From the NCBI GenBank assembly GCA_017893485.1, contig CM030363.1, positions 177,353,744 to 177,417,743 of the forward strand: a DNA stretch of 64,000 nt, in the 5' to 3' direction. Every line of letters begins with the position of its first letter. Position 1 is the stretch's first letter. Below the pieces are notes generated by a model, which searched no databases, was not told the origin of the DNA, and was given only the letters and a program-made list of their open reading frames with translations. The DNA comes from Hemerocallis citrina (taxonomy: Eukaryota; Streptophyta; Magnoliopsida; Asparagales; Asphodelaceae). The position numbers and the translations under genes are program-made. Positions 48,375 through 59,400 of this stretch are shown here, piece by piece.

Positions 48375-49707
48375 TGTAATGCCCCTGCCCCTAGCTCAGA
48401 CAATTTTATACAATTTAGAAGACAAATTAGATACTATGTAGTACAACTGCCCACCACAGGCTTCCTCTCAAAAGGTGGTTAACCGAATTGGTGACTCTTG
48501 ATCATAGGCATTATTATTTATTAATATTTCTTTTCTTGTATCTTATCGATATGGGACTATTCTCACTTACCTTCTCTTCCGATCTCTCTCCTGGCGAAGT
48601 GTACAGCAGAAGCAACAGCATGTGGGCCCCCACTTGAAAGCCACATCAACGGAAGTCAACAGCCAAAGCAAAGCTTGCTATTTTTTGTTTCAATTCACGT
48701 GACCCCCACCTCCCACTCACATTTCATTTAATTACACAAATGTCGTAGCACTTTATACCAAACAGCCAACTTTTTTATACTTTCACTATATATATATATA
48801 CACACTCTTTGAAAAATTACAGGGTGTTACACACACCCCCTTCAGAAATCAGCATCCTCGCTGAGCACGGGGCATGCACAATCTAGTGCAGGATCTACTT
48901 TCTAGCAGTTGTGGAGCATCTGCTCTTCTATTCGCCCGATTATTCATGATCCCAAAATCCACCACTTGATCAATCATAATTTCGGGTTTAATTGAGCCGT
49001 CCTCCTATCCGCCCGACTAATTATGATCCCAGAATCCACCGCTCGATAATTAAAAATCCCGAATTTAATTGAGGGTTCACTACAGTCCCGGAATCCACCG
49101 CCCAACTGGGTCTATAGTCTCAGAATCCTCTGCCCGAGTATATAGACATGCCCCACACCCGGTGTCGAAAGTCGGCTCTGATACCATTTGTAATACCCCT
49201 GCCCCTAGCTCAGACAATTTTATACAATTTAGAAGACAAATTAGATACTATGTAGTACAACTGTCCACCACAGGCTGCCTCTCAAAAGGTGGTTAACCGA
49301 ATTGGTGACTCTTGATCATAGGCATTATTATTTATTAATATTTTTATTCTTGTATCTTACTGATATGGGACTATTCTCACTTACCTTCTCTTCCGATCTC
49401 TCTCCTGGCGAAGTGTACAGCAGAAGCAACAGCAGGTGGGCCCCCACTTGAAAGCCACGTCAGCGGAAGTCAACAGCCAAAGCAAAGCTTGCTGTTTTTT
49501 GTTTCAATTCACGTGCCCCCACCTCCCACTCACATTTCATTTTCATTTAATTACACAAATGCCATAGCACTTTGTACCAAACAGCCAACTTTTTTATACT
49601 GTTTTTTGTTTCAATTCACGTGCCCCCACCTCCCACTCACATTTCATTTTCATTTAATTACACATGCCATAGCACTTTGTACCAAACAGCCAACTTTTTT
49701 ATACTTT

Positions 49708-49783
<76 letters not shown>

Positions 49784-49808
49784 TCTTTAAAAATTACAGG
49801 GTGTTACA
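48375..49808 (-). mobile_element. TRIM-like miniature LTR element
   Basis: 1,434 bp with identical CCAGC duplications (48370-48374, 49809-49813). LTRs are 48375-48831 (457 bp) and 49189-49808 (620 bp). On the minus strand the LTR starts TGTAACACCC and ends GGGGTATTACA, then a TGGTATCAGAGC primer site (49175-49186, initiator-Met type) follows after two bases. The other LTR is preceded by a GAAGGGGGTG-like polypurine tract. The internal region is only 357 bp, without coding capacity, and holds four to five copies of a cagaatccaccgc-type word. The right LTR is longer because of a roughly 105-bp duplication and a (TA)n. Confidence 0.9.
49712..49782. repeat. (TA)n microsatellite in the TRIM LTR
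   Basis: 71 bp of alternating TA. The matching site in the left LTR (48788-48800) has only about six units, so the tract expanded after insertion. Confidence 0.95.
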
Positions 49809-49833
49809 CCAGCGAAGGCAGAACCAATATACC

Positions 49834-50175
49834 TGTAACCCCTGTTTTCCATTCTCTGTATTTTTGAGTGTATTTTCTTTTTGTGTACTTATTCTTCTTA
49901 TATCTCCTTTTGGACCGTATATTGGATCTTCGTTTTCAATGTATTCATTTATTCGTTTTGTCGTCTTTTTATTTGGGTTCTTGATTCTATTATCTCCTAT
50001 TGTGTCGTCTCTGATTGTTCGAGCTTTTATTTGAGTCCTATTTTTTTATTGGTTCCTATCTCTATTCTTTGGGTTTTTAATACCCTAACCATATTCAAAA
50101 CCCTATTGGATCCTATTTAACACCCTAAAACCCAAATCCATTATAACTAAACCGTTAGCATAACCCTAAACCCTA

Positions 50176-50252
<77 letters not shown>

Positions 50253-53200
50253 TATCTGTTCATCCTCCCCTTCACACCAAACCTTAGTCGCTGCCTACAT
50301 CCCCTACCCGACCTCCTAGCCCTGGCCCTGTGCTCTCCCGCTCATCTCCCTGCCAGCCCCCCTGCCTTCCCCTTCTTCTCTACCGCAGTAGTCATCCACA
50401 ACCCCCTGGTTCCTTCCAAACCCATTACTCCTGACCCTCTCTTTTCCTCTTTCGGCGTCGGCAGACCCTGTGCCCCTACCGAGACCCCGACGCAGCCAAG
50501 ACCAGCACCTCCCGACGTTCCTTCCTTTTGCGATCCCCCACGGCGCAACGCTCCCCTGCTTCCATTCGTGATGCCAGCCAGCCAGCGCCGCTCTGCCTAC
50601 CATCGTGCTACCGCCGTTTCTCCGTGGTTCTCTTTTGTGTGCATATGTTGGAGATTGCGGGCTCATAGTTCGTTGTTCGTGAGTCGTGTTTGGGTTCTTC
50701 GTTCGTTCGTTGGGTTCGTGCCCGGGATTCGTTCTCGTTATTCTTGTTCTTGCTTCGTTCTCATCGTCGGCTATAAGGCAAGTAACTTGTATTAAATTCT
50801 ATTGCAAATACAAGTACTAAATACTGCATGTAGTGTAGTTGTGTTCTAGAGATAATTTTTGTGCAAAACCCATGCTATATCTTGTGTCTATTGTGTTGAC
50901 CCGCCCGTAGTTGTCTCATTACACTCACAACATGAAATAACTTAGAAATAACCACTTCTTGATGTATACATGCATGTTGTTCGTATGATATCGTATGCTT
51001 GATTATATTAGTCATAGTATAACTTGTTGTAGACTTGTCAAATACCCTATACCATGTTGCTTGGACACCTAGTATATCATATTTCACGTTTGTTATGATT
51101 TGGATGAGTTTCATATGATATATGTGATTTTGTACATGAAGAAGATTTCAGTTTTTATTTCCAGCCCGTTTTTGTTCAATATTTTAGACCCTATTAAGGC
51201 CAGTATATGAAAATTATTTGTGAATATGAATTTTAGAGAATTCTGTATACTTTCCAGAATTTCTGACAAATCTCTATTTCGATTTATGAGTTGCAAGTTA
51301 TGGCTATTTTACTACAGATGTATAGAAAATTCCAGATTCTATTTTATATGAATTCTGTATGGTTATTTATTTTGATACTGATGTTAAAGATAATATTTTG
51401 ATCCAATATTTTGCTGAATGCAACTAGACCTGATTGGGATTAACCCCTAATTTTTATGGATTTAATTGATGTCTTTTATAAACTATTCTATACTTGCAAA
51501 CAACTACTATACTTACAGAATTTTCACGCTGTTCAGTAAAGAAACATAATTTTGATCTGATTCTATTTGCTTTTTATAAAAACTTTGTGAATATGAATTG
51601 TAGCCTACTGTATCTATTTTATCACCCTTTTAACATATCTAGATTTTGATTTATATTCTGTAAGATATTGCTGTTTTAGTACTGCTGTGTTTATGATTCC
51701 AGATTTATAAAACTGTCATATCTTGCTGCTTTCTGATTTTAATTGAGTATACTATCTATGTTGGAAAATTATGAAACTTTATTTTCTGTTACTAAATGTG
51801 CTAGGGAATATTCCAGATTTTTTGTGGATTTAATCAGTAAGTTTTTATACAGTTTTCCTGTTTATGAATATAAACTTTTGATTTCTGGCTGAACATGTTT
51901 TCTGGATACAATTCTGTTTTGAGACTTGTTTTTTTGAAATACCATATGACTTATATATATTTGCTAGATTCGGCCGAGAGTATTTTCCATATTTTCGGAC
52001 GGATCCAGGTTTGCATGTTTGTAGCAACGGAAATTTCAGATTTAGTGCAGTACTGTCCTACTGTCCTAAACTAGAATTTTCATTGTTCTATCCTTTTATG
52101 TGTTGTCTATCACCTGTACATATTTGTCATTCAATATGAACTTGTTATCTGTGTATACCATGTTATTCTTGCCTTGTTTTGTGATACATACATGCCTGTA
52201 TGATAATAATAACAAAATAACCAAGCCGGAGTTAAGGGAAAGATCTAGTAGTGGATAATATAGAAATGTGTACTTGGAAGGAGGCATGTTTCCCACATGA
52301 TTATCTGTTATCTGTTACGTGTTCATGACTACATGTTACACGACTTTGTCTGTTTGATTACCTAACTACACACTTCTCTATAGGAAAGTGTACTCAGAAG
52401 AGAACCCGTAGGTTCTATCTGTCTGTCTGGATCTACATCTGATATTTGTCTGTCTGATACTTGAGTATACGGCCCTATACAGTCCACTACGAAATATAAA
52501 CATAATTTGTTTGAATGTAGTAACCATGCGGTAAAAACCTGGGACGCATGAAGTGCTACCTAGATAGAAATAAATACATGACTTGACATAACCTGACATC
52601 TGTTATCTGTTATCTGTTATCCGTTACATGCTACTGGAAATCTGTTACCTGTTCACCTGTATCTGTTATCTGACTTATGTTATCTGTAAATCTGTCTGCA
52701 TACCATCTGATACTTGACATCTGTTACATATCACCTGTACCTGTTAGCACACCATGTTACTTGATTCTGTTTTTTGATTCATGTTAGACATTCTGTTTTG
52801 CTCTGTCACATCTATTCCATGCTATATTGTTTCTGCTGTTATTCTATACCTGTTTATCTTTTCCCATATACTTGTGCCTGCAATACAAGCGGCCCGTAAC
52901 TTGCATTGACGGGAGTTTTGTTTTCTTTTTCCTCTTCCTGCAATTTATTAAATTGCGGATCATGGAGACCAATTGCCTGATGGAGTAGGTGATCTGCGAT
53001 TCTAGTTCCTGGAGTTCTTGCTATTACTATTATTATTTCCTGTTGCTTATTTTGAATAAATGTATCTGTTACTTAGATTATTTTGTATTGGGCAACGTGA
53101 CCCAGAATTATTGACTTATTCAGATTTGGTTTATTTGAAATTATTAAGTTTTGTTTCAAGTAAATTATGTTGGTATATTGATTTATTTGTGCATGCGTGG

Positions 53201-53342
53201 TTGACTTCTCTTGCTTCCTACTCTGATTATCCATGTGAATTATTTTAAAGATCCTGACAGCTTATGAATGATGAAAATCATTCGCTGGACTTAGTCACGT
53301 ATCCATATTCCGTATCTCCTTTTTGAGAAGCGGGGCGTGACA
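49834..53342 (+). mobile_element. Tekay/Del-like solo LTR, family 2, in the antisense gene
   Basis: 3,509 bp from TGTAACCCCTG to GGGGCGTGACA. Flanking pentamers are ATACC (49829-49833) and ACACC (53343-53347), one mismatch. It shares its length, ends and internal words (ggcaagtaacttgtatt, gcggcccgtaacttgc) with 59401-62779. It carries (TA)n and (CA)n at about 50179-50252. Open frames in the CT-rich leader (50316-50795) show no domain. Confidence 0.88.
50179..50252. repeat. (TA)n(CA)n microsatellite
   Basis: TA to about 50229, then CA to 50252, inside the solo LTR leader. Confidence 0.95.
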
Positions 53343-53440
53343 ACACCCTTCCCCTTGTTGACCCCAGAAGAAGGAGTTGGAGGGGGCACTTCGGCCCGAT
53401 CCGAGGGGGAGGTCTCTTCACCGGAGGATACCCTAGACAT

Positions 53441-53889
53441 CTCTTAAAATAAATATAAATTACCTTCTGATGTTACGGCCTCAGTCAGAAACTTCGCCTG
53501 AGAACAGAAAAGATCACCGGAACCTTGCTCAAGCATTGAAGTAAGAAAAATTCTCAGGTGGAGTGAAAACAAGAAAGTGAGGAGAAATGAGAAGGGGGGA
53601 GATTTATAGCCAAGCTTGGGGGGCTTGGGCCAAAGACGTAATGGGCCCTTAGGAAGCCCAAGAGGCATAGAATCCTAAGAGGCCATAATACAAAACGACA
53701 GAGATCTAAATGCAAAACGATAAAGAAGTCAAACCGTTAGAAAACATATCAACCGTTCGCCATGCAGGGCATAGGTTCTCCACGCAACACGATCCAACCG
53801 TTCGCCAAAGCGGCACGATCGTTCGCCAGCCATATCACAGACACTCGCCTTCTCAAGTCGAACAGAGCTGCTTCCGAACAAAAAATGAG
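53441..53889. other. Upstream region of the antisense gene
   Basis: No supported coding region. It holds three caaccgttcgccat-type words (about 53730-53830) before the tandem array and, by position, should contain the antisense promoter. Confidence 0.4.
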
Positions 53890-54480
53890 AAAAGCAACAT
53901 TGACCAGTCAATGGTCTCGAGGCACGTGTCACTCTCCTGTAGTTCGACACACACTCGCCAAGTTCGCCTCTTCGTGTCAAACAGACGATGATCCGATCAA
54001 AAATGGGTAAAATGGCGTTGACCAATCAACGGTCTAGAGCCACGTGTCACTCATCTACAGTTCGATGCACGCTTGCCATGCTCGCCGCATCATGCCGAAC
54101 AAGTGATGATCCGATCAAAATATGAGCAAAGTGGCGTTGACCAGCCAACGGTCTCGAGCCATGTGTCACTCTCTTGTAGTTCGACACATGCTCGCCAAGA
54201 TCGCCGCTTCGTGTCAAATAGACGATGATCCGATCAAAAAATGAGCAAAGTGGCGTTGACCAGTCAATGGTTTTGAGCCACGTGTCACTCGCCTGTAGTT
54301 CAACACACTCTCGCCAAGCTCGCTGCTTCGTGTCGAACAGACGATGATCCGATCAAAAATGGGCAAAATGGCGTTGACCAGTCATTGGTTTAGAGCCACG
54401 TGTCATGCATCTGTTGTCCGACACACGCTCGCCACGCTCATCGCATCATGTCGAACAAACGTTGATCCGATCGAAATACG
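53890..54480 (+). repeat. Tandem array, five units of about 119 bp, upstream of the antisense gene
   Basis: The word gttgacca(g/a)(t/c)(c/a)a recurs near 53901, 54017, 54137, 54256 and 54375. Units share gagccacgtgtcactc, cgacacacgctcgcca and gatgatccgatcaaaa. Each has a CACGTG core in the full-length units except where mutated. The array differs in sequence from the one at 44520. Confidence 0.88.
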
Positions 54481-55048
54481 GGGAAAACTCCTACCTCCTG
54501 ATGCATGTGCGCGATCGGAGCGCTCAGATCGTGCCACATCATCGAGCGGCAGATCCACCGTCTGATCGCTTGAACAATCGTGCCAGCAATATGATCAATG
54601 CTCCAGATTGCGCCACGTCGATATTCCATGATTAATTCTTTTATTCTTATATTAATTCGAATTAATTATTTTAAAATTGCGAAAAATTATTAAAAATTCA
54701 AGAAAATTAATTAAAATTTCTAAAACATAATTATAAATTCGGGGAAATATTTTTGAACTCATGGATAAATAATTAGTAATTGAAACGATTAATTAATACT
54801 TTTTGAAAACAGATTGTTACTTCGCAAAATTGGATAAATAATTCGAAAAATAATTTAAAATTTTTAAAAAAATCTAAATAAATTTGCAAAATCATTTTGG
54901 GCACCTTACAAGCTCAGGCCGACGCCGTTACACCTCGAGCAAGAACCAAACTCCCTCAAGAACTCCGATAAGATCCCGTACGCCATTAGAACAAGTAAAA
55001 CTACTCCTTAAAGGCTGTTGAACTCAGTCTTCGGAAGTGGGGCGCTCG
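54481..55048. other. AT-rich pre-LTR region and polypurine tract
   Basis: AT-rich DNA ends in ggaagtggggcgctcg (55033-55048), the likely polypurine tract that primes plus-strand synthesis, directly before the 3' LTR. Confidence 0.6.
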
Positions 55049-55659
55049 TGATATGGCTAAAAATAGGACTAAATTGGGACCGTTCAAATTCGGCACGAAT
55101 CTTAAAGCTCTCAGAGGTAAAATAGTAATTTCACCTACAAACGGGTCCGAAATGGGAACTGGGTCTTTCTTCAAAGCCCAATAACCCAAAAATAGATCTG
55201 TCCTATTGGGTATGGGTAGAAACCCGTTACGAACCAATTCAGAGAGATAAAGAGTAATTCAAATTCGTGATTATCTCTAAGAGGCAGTTTAAACCACCTC
55301 CCTTATCACGAAACGAGTTTAAACTCTCCATCTTATCCAAAAACACTGGGACATGGGGATAAATACTTATTCCTAAACTGTCTCTTGAGGCAACTATAAA
55401 TACCCCTCTCCCCCCACCGTAACAAGGTAATCAATCTTTTTCTACATAAAGCTCTTTCATAATCTTCCTGATTACTGACAAGAGCGTCGGAGGGTTCGTT
55501 GCTGGGATCCATCCCGGTGTATCGAACTTTTTTGCAGGTCAACGACAGCGGTAAGAAACTAGTCAAACACCGGTGAAAGTCGATAGGTTTGCTTATTCGT
55601 TTTCCTCGAAGAATCCACAAATTCATCTATTTACTTCCACACCAAAATCAGCAGCAACA
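55049..55659 (+). repeat. 3' LTR of the Tat-like element
   Basis: 611 bp from TGATATGG to GCAGCAACA, followed by the CCAGC duplication. TATA box tataaata at 55395-55402. About 10 percent different by eye from the 5' LTR. Confidence 0.92.
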
Positions 55660-55664
55660 CCAGC

Positions 55665-56185
55665 CAAGGCTAACTGCCAATCATATATATATATATATAC
55701 CAATATTGCAACAAACCTCACAGTTGAAGGTCGCATTTGGTGAGGATTGGATGGTGATACTTTCCAAATACACATATAAAAATACATTATTCTAACTAAT
55801 ATCGTTCGTAGATATAGTAAACTTGCATTGTCTGTTTGTTTAGAAGAAAATGAAGGATATATGCATTCATGTGTGAGCTCTTTGAACTGTTATAGATTGT
55901 CTTTTGCTCACTATGTATATTGTTTGTTTTAATGCTTTTATTTTTTTCTTTTGGGGTTTGACTTTGAAGTTTTTTGGTTTGTTTTGCAGCTTTCACGCTC
56001 TACTCTTTTGGTTTGTATACAATATTGTTTGAACTTCTAAACTAAATTCAGTTCTAAACTATAACACTACTAATCACTAATGTTTTATTTTTTTTATTTT
56101 AACTGCACGGTTTTTAAATTGTCCAGGGTTTAAATCCACTCATGTTTATATTTGCTCTCATTGCAAATGCTACTTATGTTGGAAG

Positions 56186-56230
<45 letters not shown>

Positions 56231-56879
56231 TTACTGGAGGGTTAGTGCACCTCTCTCTCTCATGTTTGAACTTGTTATTTTGGATGCAGCATTCTCGCGA
56301 GGAGTACAGAATGGGCGAGAATAAAACCCATTATTGGTAATGCTTTTATTCCAAATTTACTTTAGTAACTATTGTTACTATGACGTTCTCATAGCTATCT
56401 ATTTACTTTTCAAGATATTAATGAGCTTAGTGTGAAGTTTTATAGGCACTGTCTATATAAAGTTTAGTTCACAGTGGCTTAAGAAAAACAGGTAAGCTCC
56501 CTTTCTAAAGTAACTTATTTTTCTTTGTCATGTTAGTTACCTTTTTATGCCAAATTATTGTATATTAGAGGAGTCCACCTGACTGAGATAAAAAAAGACG
56601 AGTCCGAGGAACCGATAATGATGCTATTCTTGTAGTTGTGGTAAACTAATTTTTTTTATTTGTAATGCAAGGAGCATGATGAAACTGCACAATTTAACTA
56701 GATTATGGTAATTGAAAAGATAAGTTTGCAATCTATAGTATCAGATGGTATATATAGAAAATGGTTTATGTTAAAAGATTAATCATAGTAGTTAAGAAAG
56801 ATTAGATATGTAAATTGATACCCGTAATTCAGTGATGTACATATCTAAGAACTAGTTAAGGAAATAAAATATAGCAAAA
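55665..56879. other. Unassigned intergenic DNA
   Basis: AT-rich, with (TA)8 at about 55684 and a (CT)n at 56189-56226. No coding similarity found. Confidence 0.5.
56189..56226. repeat. (CT)n microsatellite
   Basis: Uninterrupted CT dinucleotides. Confidence 0.95.
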
Positions 56880-57090
56880 ACTATATATTTGATATCTGAA
56901 TTCGTATCCGTTATCCGGTAGACCATATCCGATTCGCATCCATATCCGAAATTTGCGGATACGAATATGATTTTTTTTATATCTGAGTCATATATGTATC
57001 CGTATCCGAATTTGTATTTGGAATGCGGATACGGATGTTGGTATAGCCAATATCCAATCCGTATCCCATCCGAAAGCATCCATGTAACAC
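56880..57090 (-). mobile_element. CGGATA-rich MITE-like element, second copy
   Basis: The complement opens atggatgctttcggat like the copy at 11472 and is filled with cggata, ggatac and gatatcc words. The TAGGGATG start is mutated. No target duplication could be read. Confidence 0.5.
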
Positions 57091-57739
57091 ATCCCCATAT
57101 TTTTGAAACCTCATGTTCCATATTGAAGAAGACGACTAGTCCAAGGCAAAATATAATTTACAATGCGCTCCATGTTTTTGAGTCTAGCAGTGCAAATGTA
57201 ATGCACTAAAAGGTAGCGCAATAAATATTTCTCATATATAGCAATATTGGTGGTATACAAAATATTATGATCACTACTATTTGTGTGTATTCCACTATTT
57301 AATGTGACACATTCTCATTGCACCAGTGATGGAGCTTTTAAGGGACAAAGGGGGGCGAATGGTGCCCAGAGTTGTAAAATTTCCCTCCATATTTTAAGTT
57401 TTTACCCCTTCAACCCCCTCCATTTTTTGTAAAAAATGTCATTTTATATATATATAAAACTTATGTACAACCTACTCTCTAGATTCGAATTTAAAACTTT
57501 CTTACATATACTGATTTCTTTACCAAAAAAAATATTGATGCTTATTTAGGTTGAAATTTAATTTTGGGCGCTTAGTTGCAAAGGAAAAAAAAATCTCAAC
57601 CAATCAGGAATCTAACAATCACATTTATTTTCTCAACAAATTCAGCAAGTATCCATTAATCACTCAATTTGATACTAGTTAGTTATTCTAATCCTAATTA
57701 ATAAATTCCAAATTTAGAATATCCCACAAGAAGATCAAT
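57091..57739. other. Unassigned DNA, possible degenerate MITE
   Basis: A ccagtgatggagc...ggggggcgaatggtgcc stretch at 57325-57375 recalls the ends of plant hAT MITEs that begin CAGTGGCGGAGCC, but no partner end was found. Confidence 0.35.
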
Positions 57740-57746
57740 TACCTTC

Positions 57747-59390
57747 CATGGTGTCATCAATGCCCAGCTTGAAGGGACAGACCTTCGTCAGTGCTTAGAA
57801 GACAAGCGCACCCGTGATGGCGGTTCCAGCTCGGAACGCCATAGGAGCGGGAGGGGAGCGGGAGGAGTCCTTTGCCCCGGTGGAGGTCCCGTCGAATGCC
57901 CTCGCCACGGGTATGAAGATGCGTGAGGAGCCTGGCCCCAGTCAATCGACGATCTCCCATGAACAACAAAGAAGAAGAAGTACATGTGACTAGGGTTGAG
58001 TTTCGAAACTTCACCGATCTAGTTCTTAGGACCCTCAAAGGTCCCCATAACAGAGACTACTAGATGAGCGGCTCACGCCTCAGGACTGAGCACGAAGAAG
58101 AATCCCACAGGTCAACCCGATCCGAGGGACGAAAAGATTTAGTGTTTCGTTGCCTCCAAGAGATGGATAACCGCCTTGACTGGACCATTCAGGAGGAGGG
58201 TCATCGAGGCGAGGGATACTACTCCATCCGAATTCCCTTTACTAGGGCTATTCTGGAAGCCCCTCGTCTCATAAAACTTCAAGTATCCCACCTTTGAGTT
58301 ATACGATCATGAAGCCGACTTTGCGGATCACATCGAAAGTTTCAAAATCCTCATGATGATTCATAGAGCCTTCGATGCACTCCTCTGCAGGACTTTCCTA
58401 GCTATCCTAAAGGGATCAACACGGGAGTGGTACTTTGTCTCCCTTTAGGGTCCGTCTTCTTATTCAACAAGCTCGAAAAACTCTTCCCGATGCACTTCAT
58501 CAGTAGCTTCAAAACCGAGAAGACGGGTGATTCTCTATTGGAGCTGAAGCAGAGGGCAGGGGGCCCTTCACATACTTTTGTCAAACATTTTGATGTCGAT
58601 TCTAGGTCTATCCCTACCCTTGACCAGGCGGTAGCTGTTGCTGCATTCCGACACAACGTTCGGGACACCTACCTCAAACTGTCACTAACCAAAAATCCTG
58701 CTAGATACTTCTTCGAGCTATTCCAAAGGTGTCAGAAGTACATCAGGGTTAAGGATTTCTTAATCCCCAAGACTAAGGTCCTCACCCGGAAACAAACGAA
58801 AATGTGTAAATAAGGGGATCAAGAAATCCCAAACGGCCGGGTCCGGACAGCGTCGCCCTCTTCTGGTCCCTCACTTTGACAAATTCACCATGCTTATACT
58901 ATTTTATCAACAATCCTTATGGAAATCGAGGGGGATGGGAACTCTACCCCTCTCCTAGGATGAACCCAATAAAAAGGAGAATGGATAAGAGTCAATGGTA
59001 CCAATTCCATAAGGATCGAGCCCTCAAAGATGAGATTGAAACTCTTATTCATCACGGTCACCTCACTAAGTAAACTCAAAAGGAAATGGTTGAGCCTACA
59101 CTAACTCGGGGTGGAAAAAAAAACCTGAGGCCTAAGATTCTGAACCTCTTGCAGTTCTTCATTCTGTCCATGGAGTTCCTATGAGAGGAGATTCTAACTC
59201 CTCCAGAAATGCATTCAGCAGGGAGGTCAGCTGAGTGCGCAACGTCCCACCTGCTAGAAGCTGGGCAGTTCAAATAATCTTCTCGGACAGAGATATTGAA
59301 GGCATTTATCCCCCCCCACACATACACCACTGCGACACACTAGTGATCAGCCTCTCCACGGTGAACCACGAGGTGCGTTTCATCCTAGTA
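57747..59390 (+). pseudogene. gag: gag and start of protease of the second Tat-like element
   Basis: Broken frames. The capsid-like domain is at about 58200-58560 (PFTRAILEAP, DFADHIESFKILMMIHRAF, GSTREWYF), then QRAGGPSHTFVKHF and NPARYFFELFQRCQKYIR. A mutated knuckle WYQFHKDRALKDEIETLI (about 58995-59050) has tyrosine where the first cysteine is expected. The protease starts HHCDTLVISLSTVNHEVRFILVDNG and is cut by the solo LTR right after DNG. Confidence 0.82.
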
Positions 59391-59400
59391 GATAATGGTA

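Larger units (their letters stand above)
45447..53440 (-). pseudogene. Antisense gene of the Tat-like element (gypsy-type Transposase_28 family), split by two insertions
   Basis: Starts with the ATG at 53440-53438 (MSRVSSGEETSPSDRAEV), is interrupted by the solo LTR (49834-53342) and the TRIM (48375-49808), and continues from 48374 with VVETVVERYRRMGEFG. The conserved domain spans about 48070-47750 (FHAGLRLPLHPFVREVL, WRHITGFVLHF, GVKLVDNPDSVKSWRDKYF), which matches the Pfam family named putative gypsy type transposon. Downstream are a spacer, a coiled-coil-like Glu/Ala/Lys-rich segment (about 46920-46600) with a stop, and an acidic Asp/Glu tail ending at 46395. Further broken frames reach 45447. 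Function is unknown in the family. Introns are possible but not resolved. Confidence 0.8.
31073..55659 (+). mobile_element. Complete but degenerate Tat-like Ty3/gypsy retrotransposon with nested insertions
   Basis: Bounded by LTRs starting TGATATGG and by identical CCAGC duplications (31068-31072 and 55660-55664). It spans 24,587 bp, about 12.8 kb without the three insertions (37442-44248, 48375-49808, 49834-53342). The order is 5' LTR, primer site, gag, protease, RT, RNase H, second RNase H, integrase, tandem repeats, antisense gene, tandem repeats, polypurine tract, 3' LTR. Dual RNase H domains and an extra antisense gene between pol and 3' LTR are marks of the Tat/Ogre branch. By eye the two LTRs differ at about one position in ten, so the element is old, which fits its many stops. 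Confidence 0.92.

Noticed and set aside
49489..50120. Phe/Ile/Tyr-rich membrane-like frames
   Set aside because: They span the TRIM LTR with its (TA)n tract and the solo LTR start; the boundary of two elements cuts through the frame.
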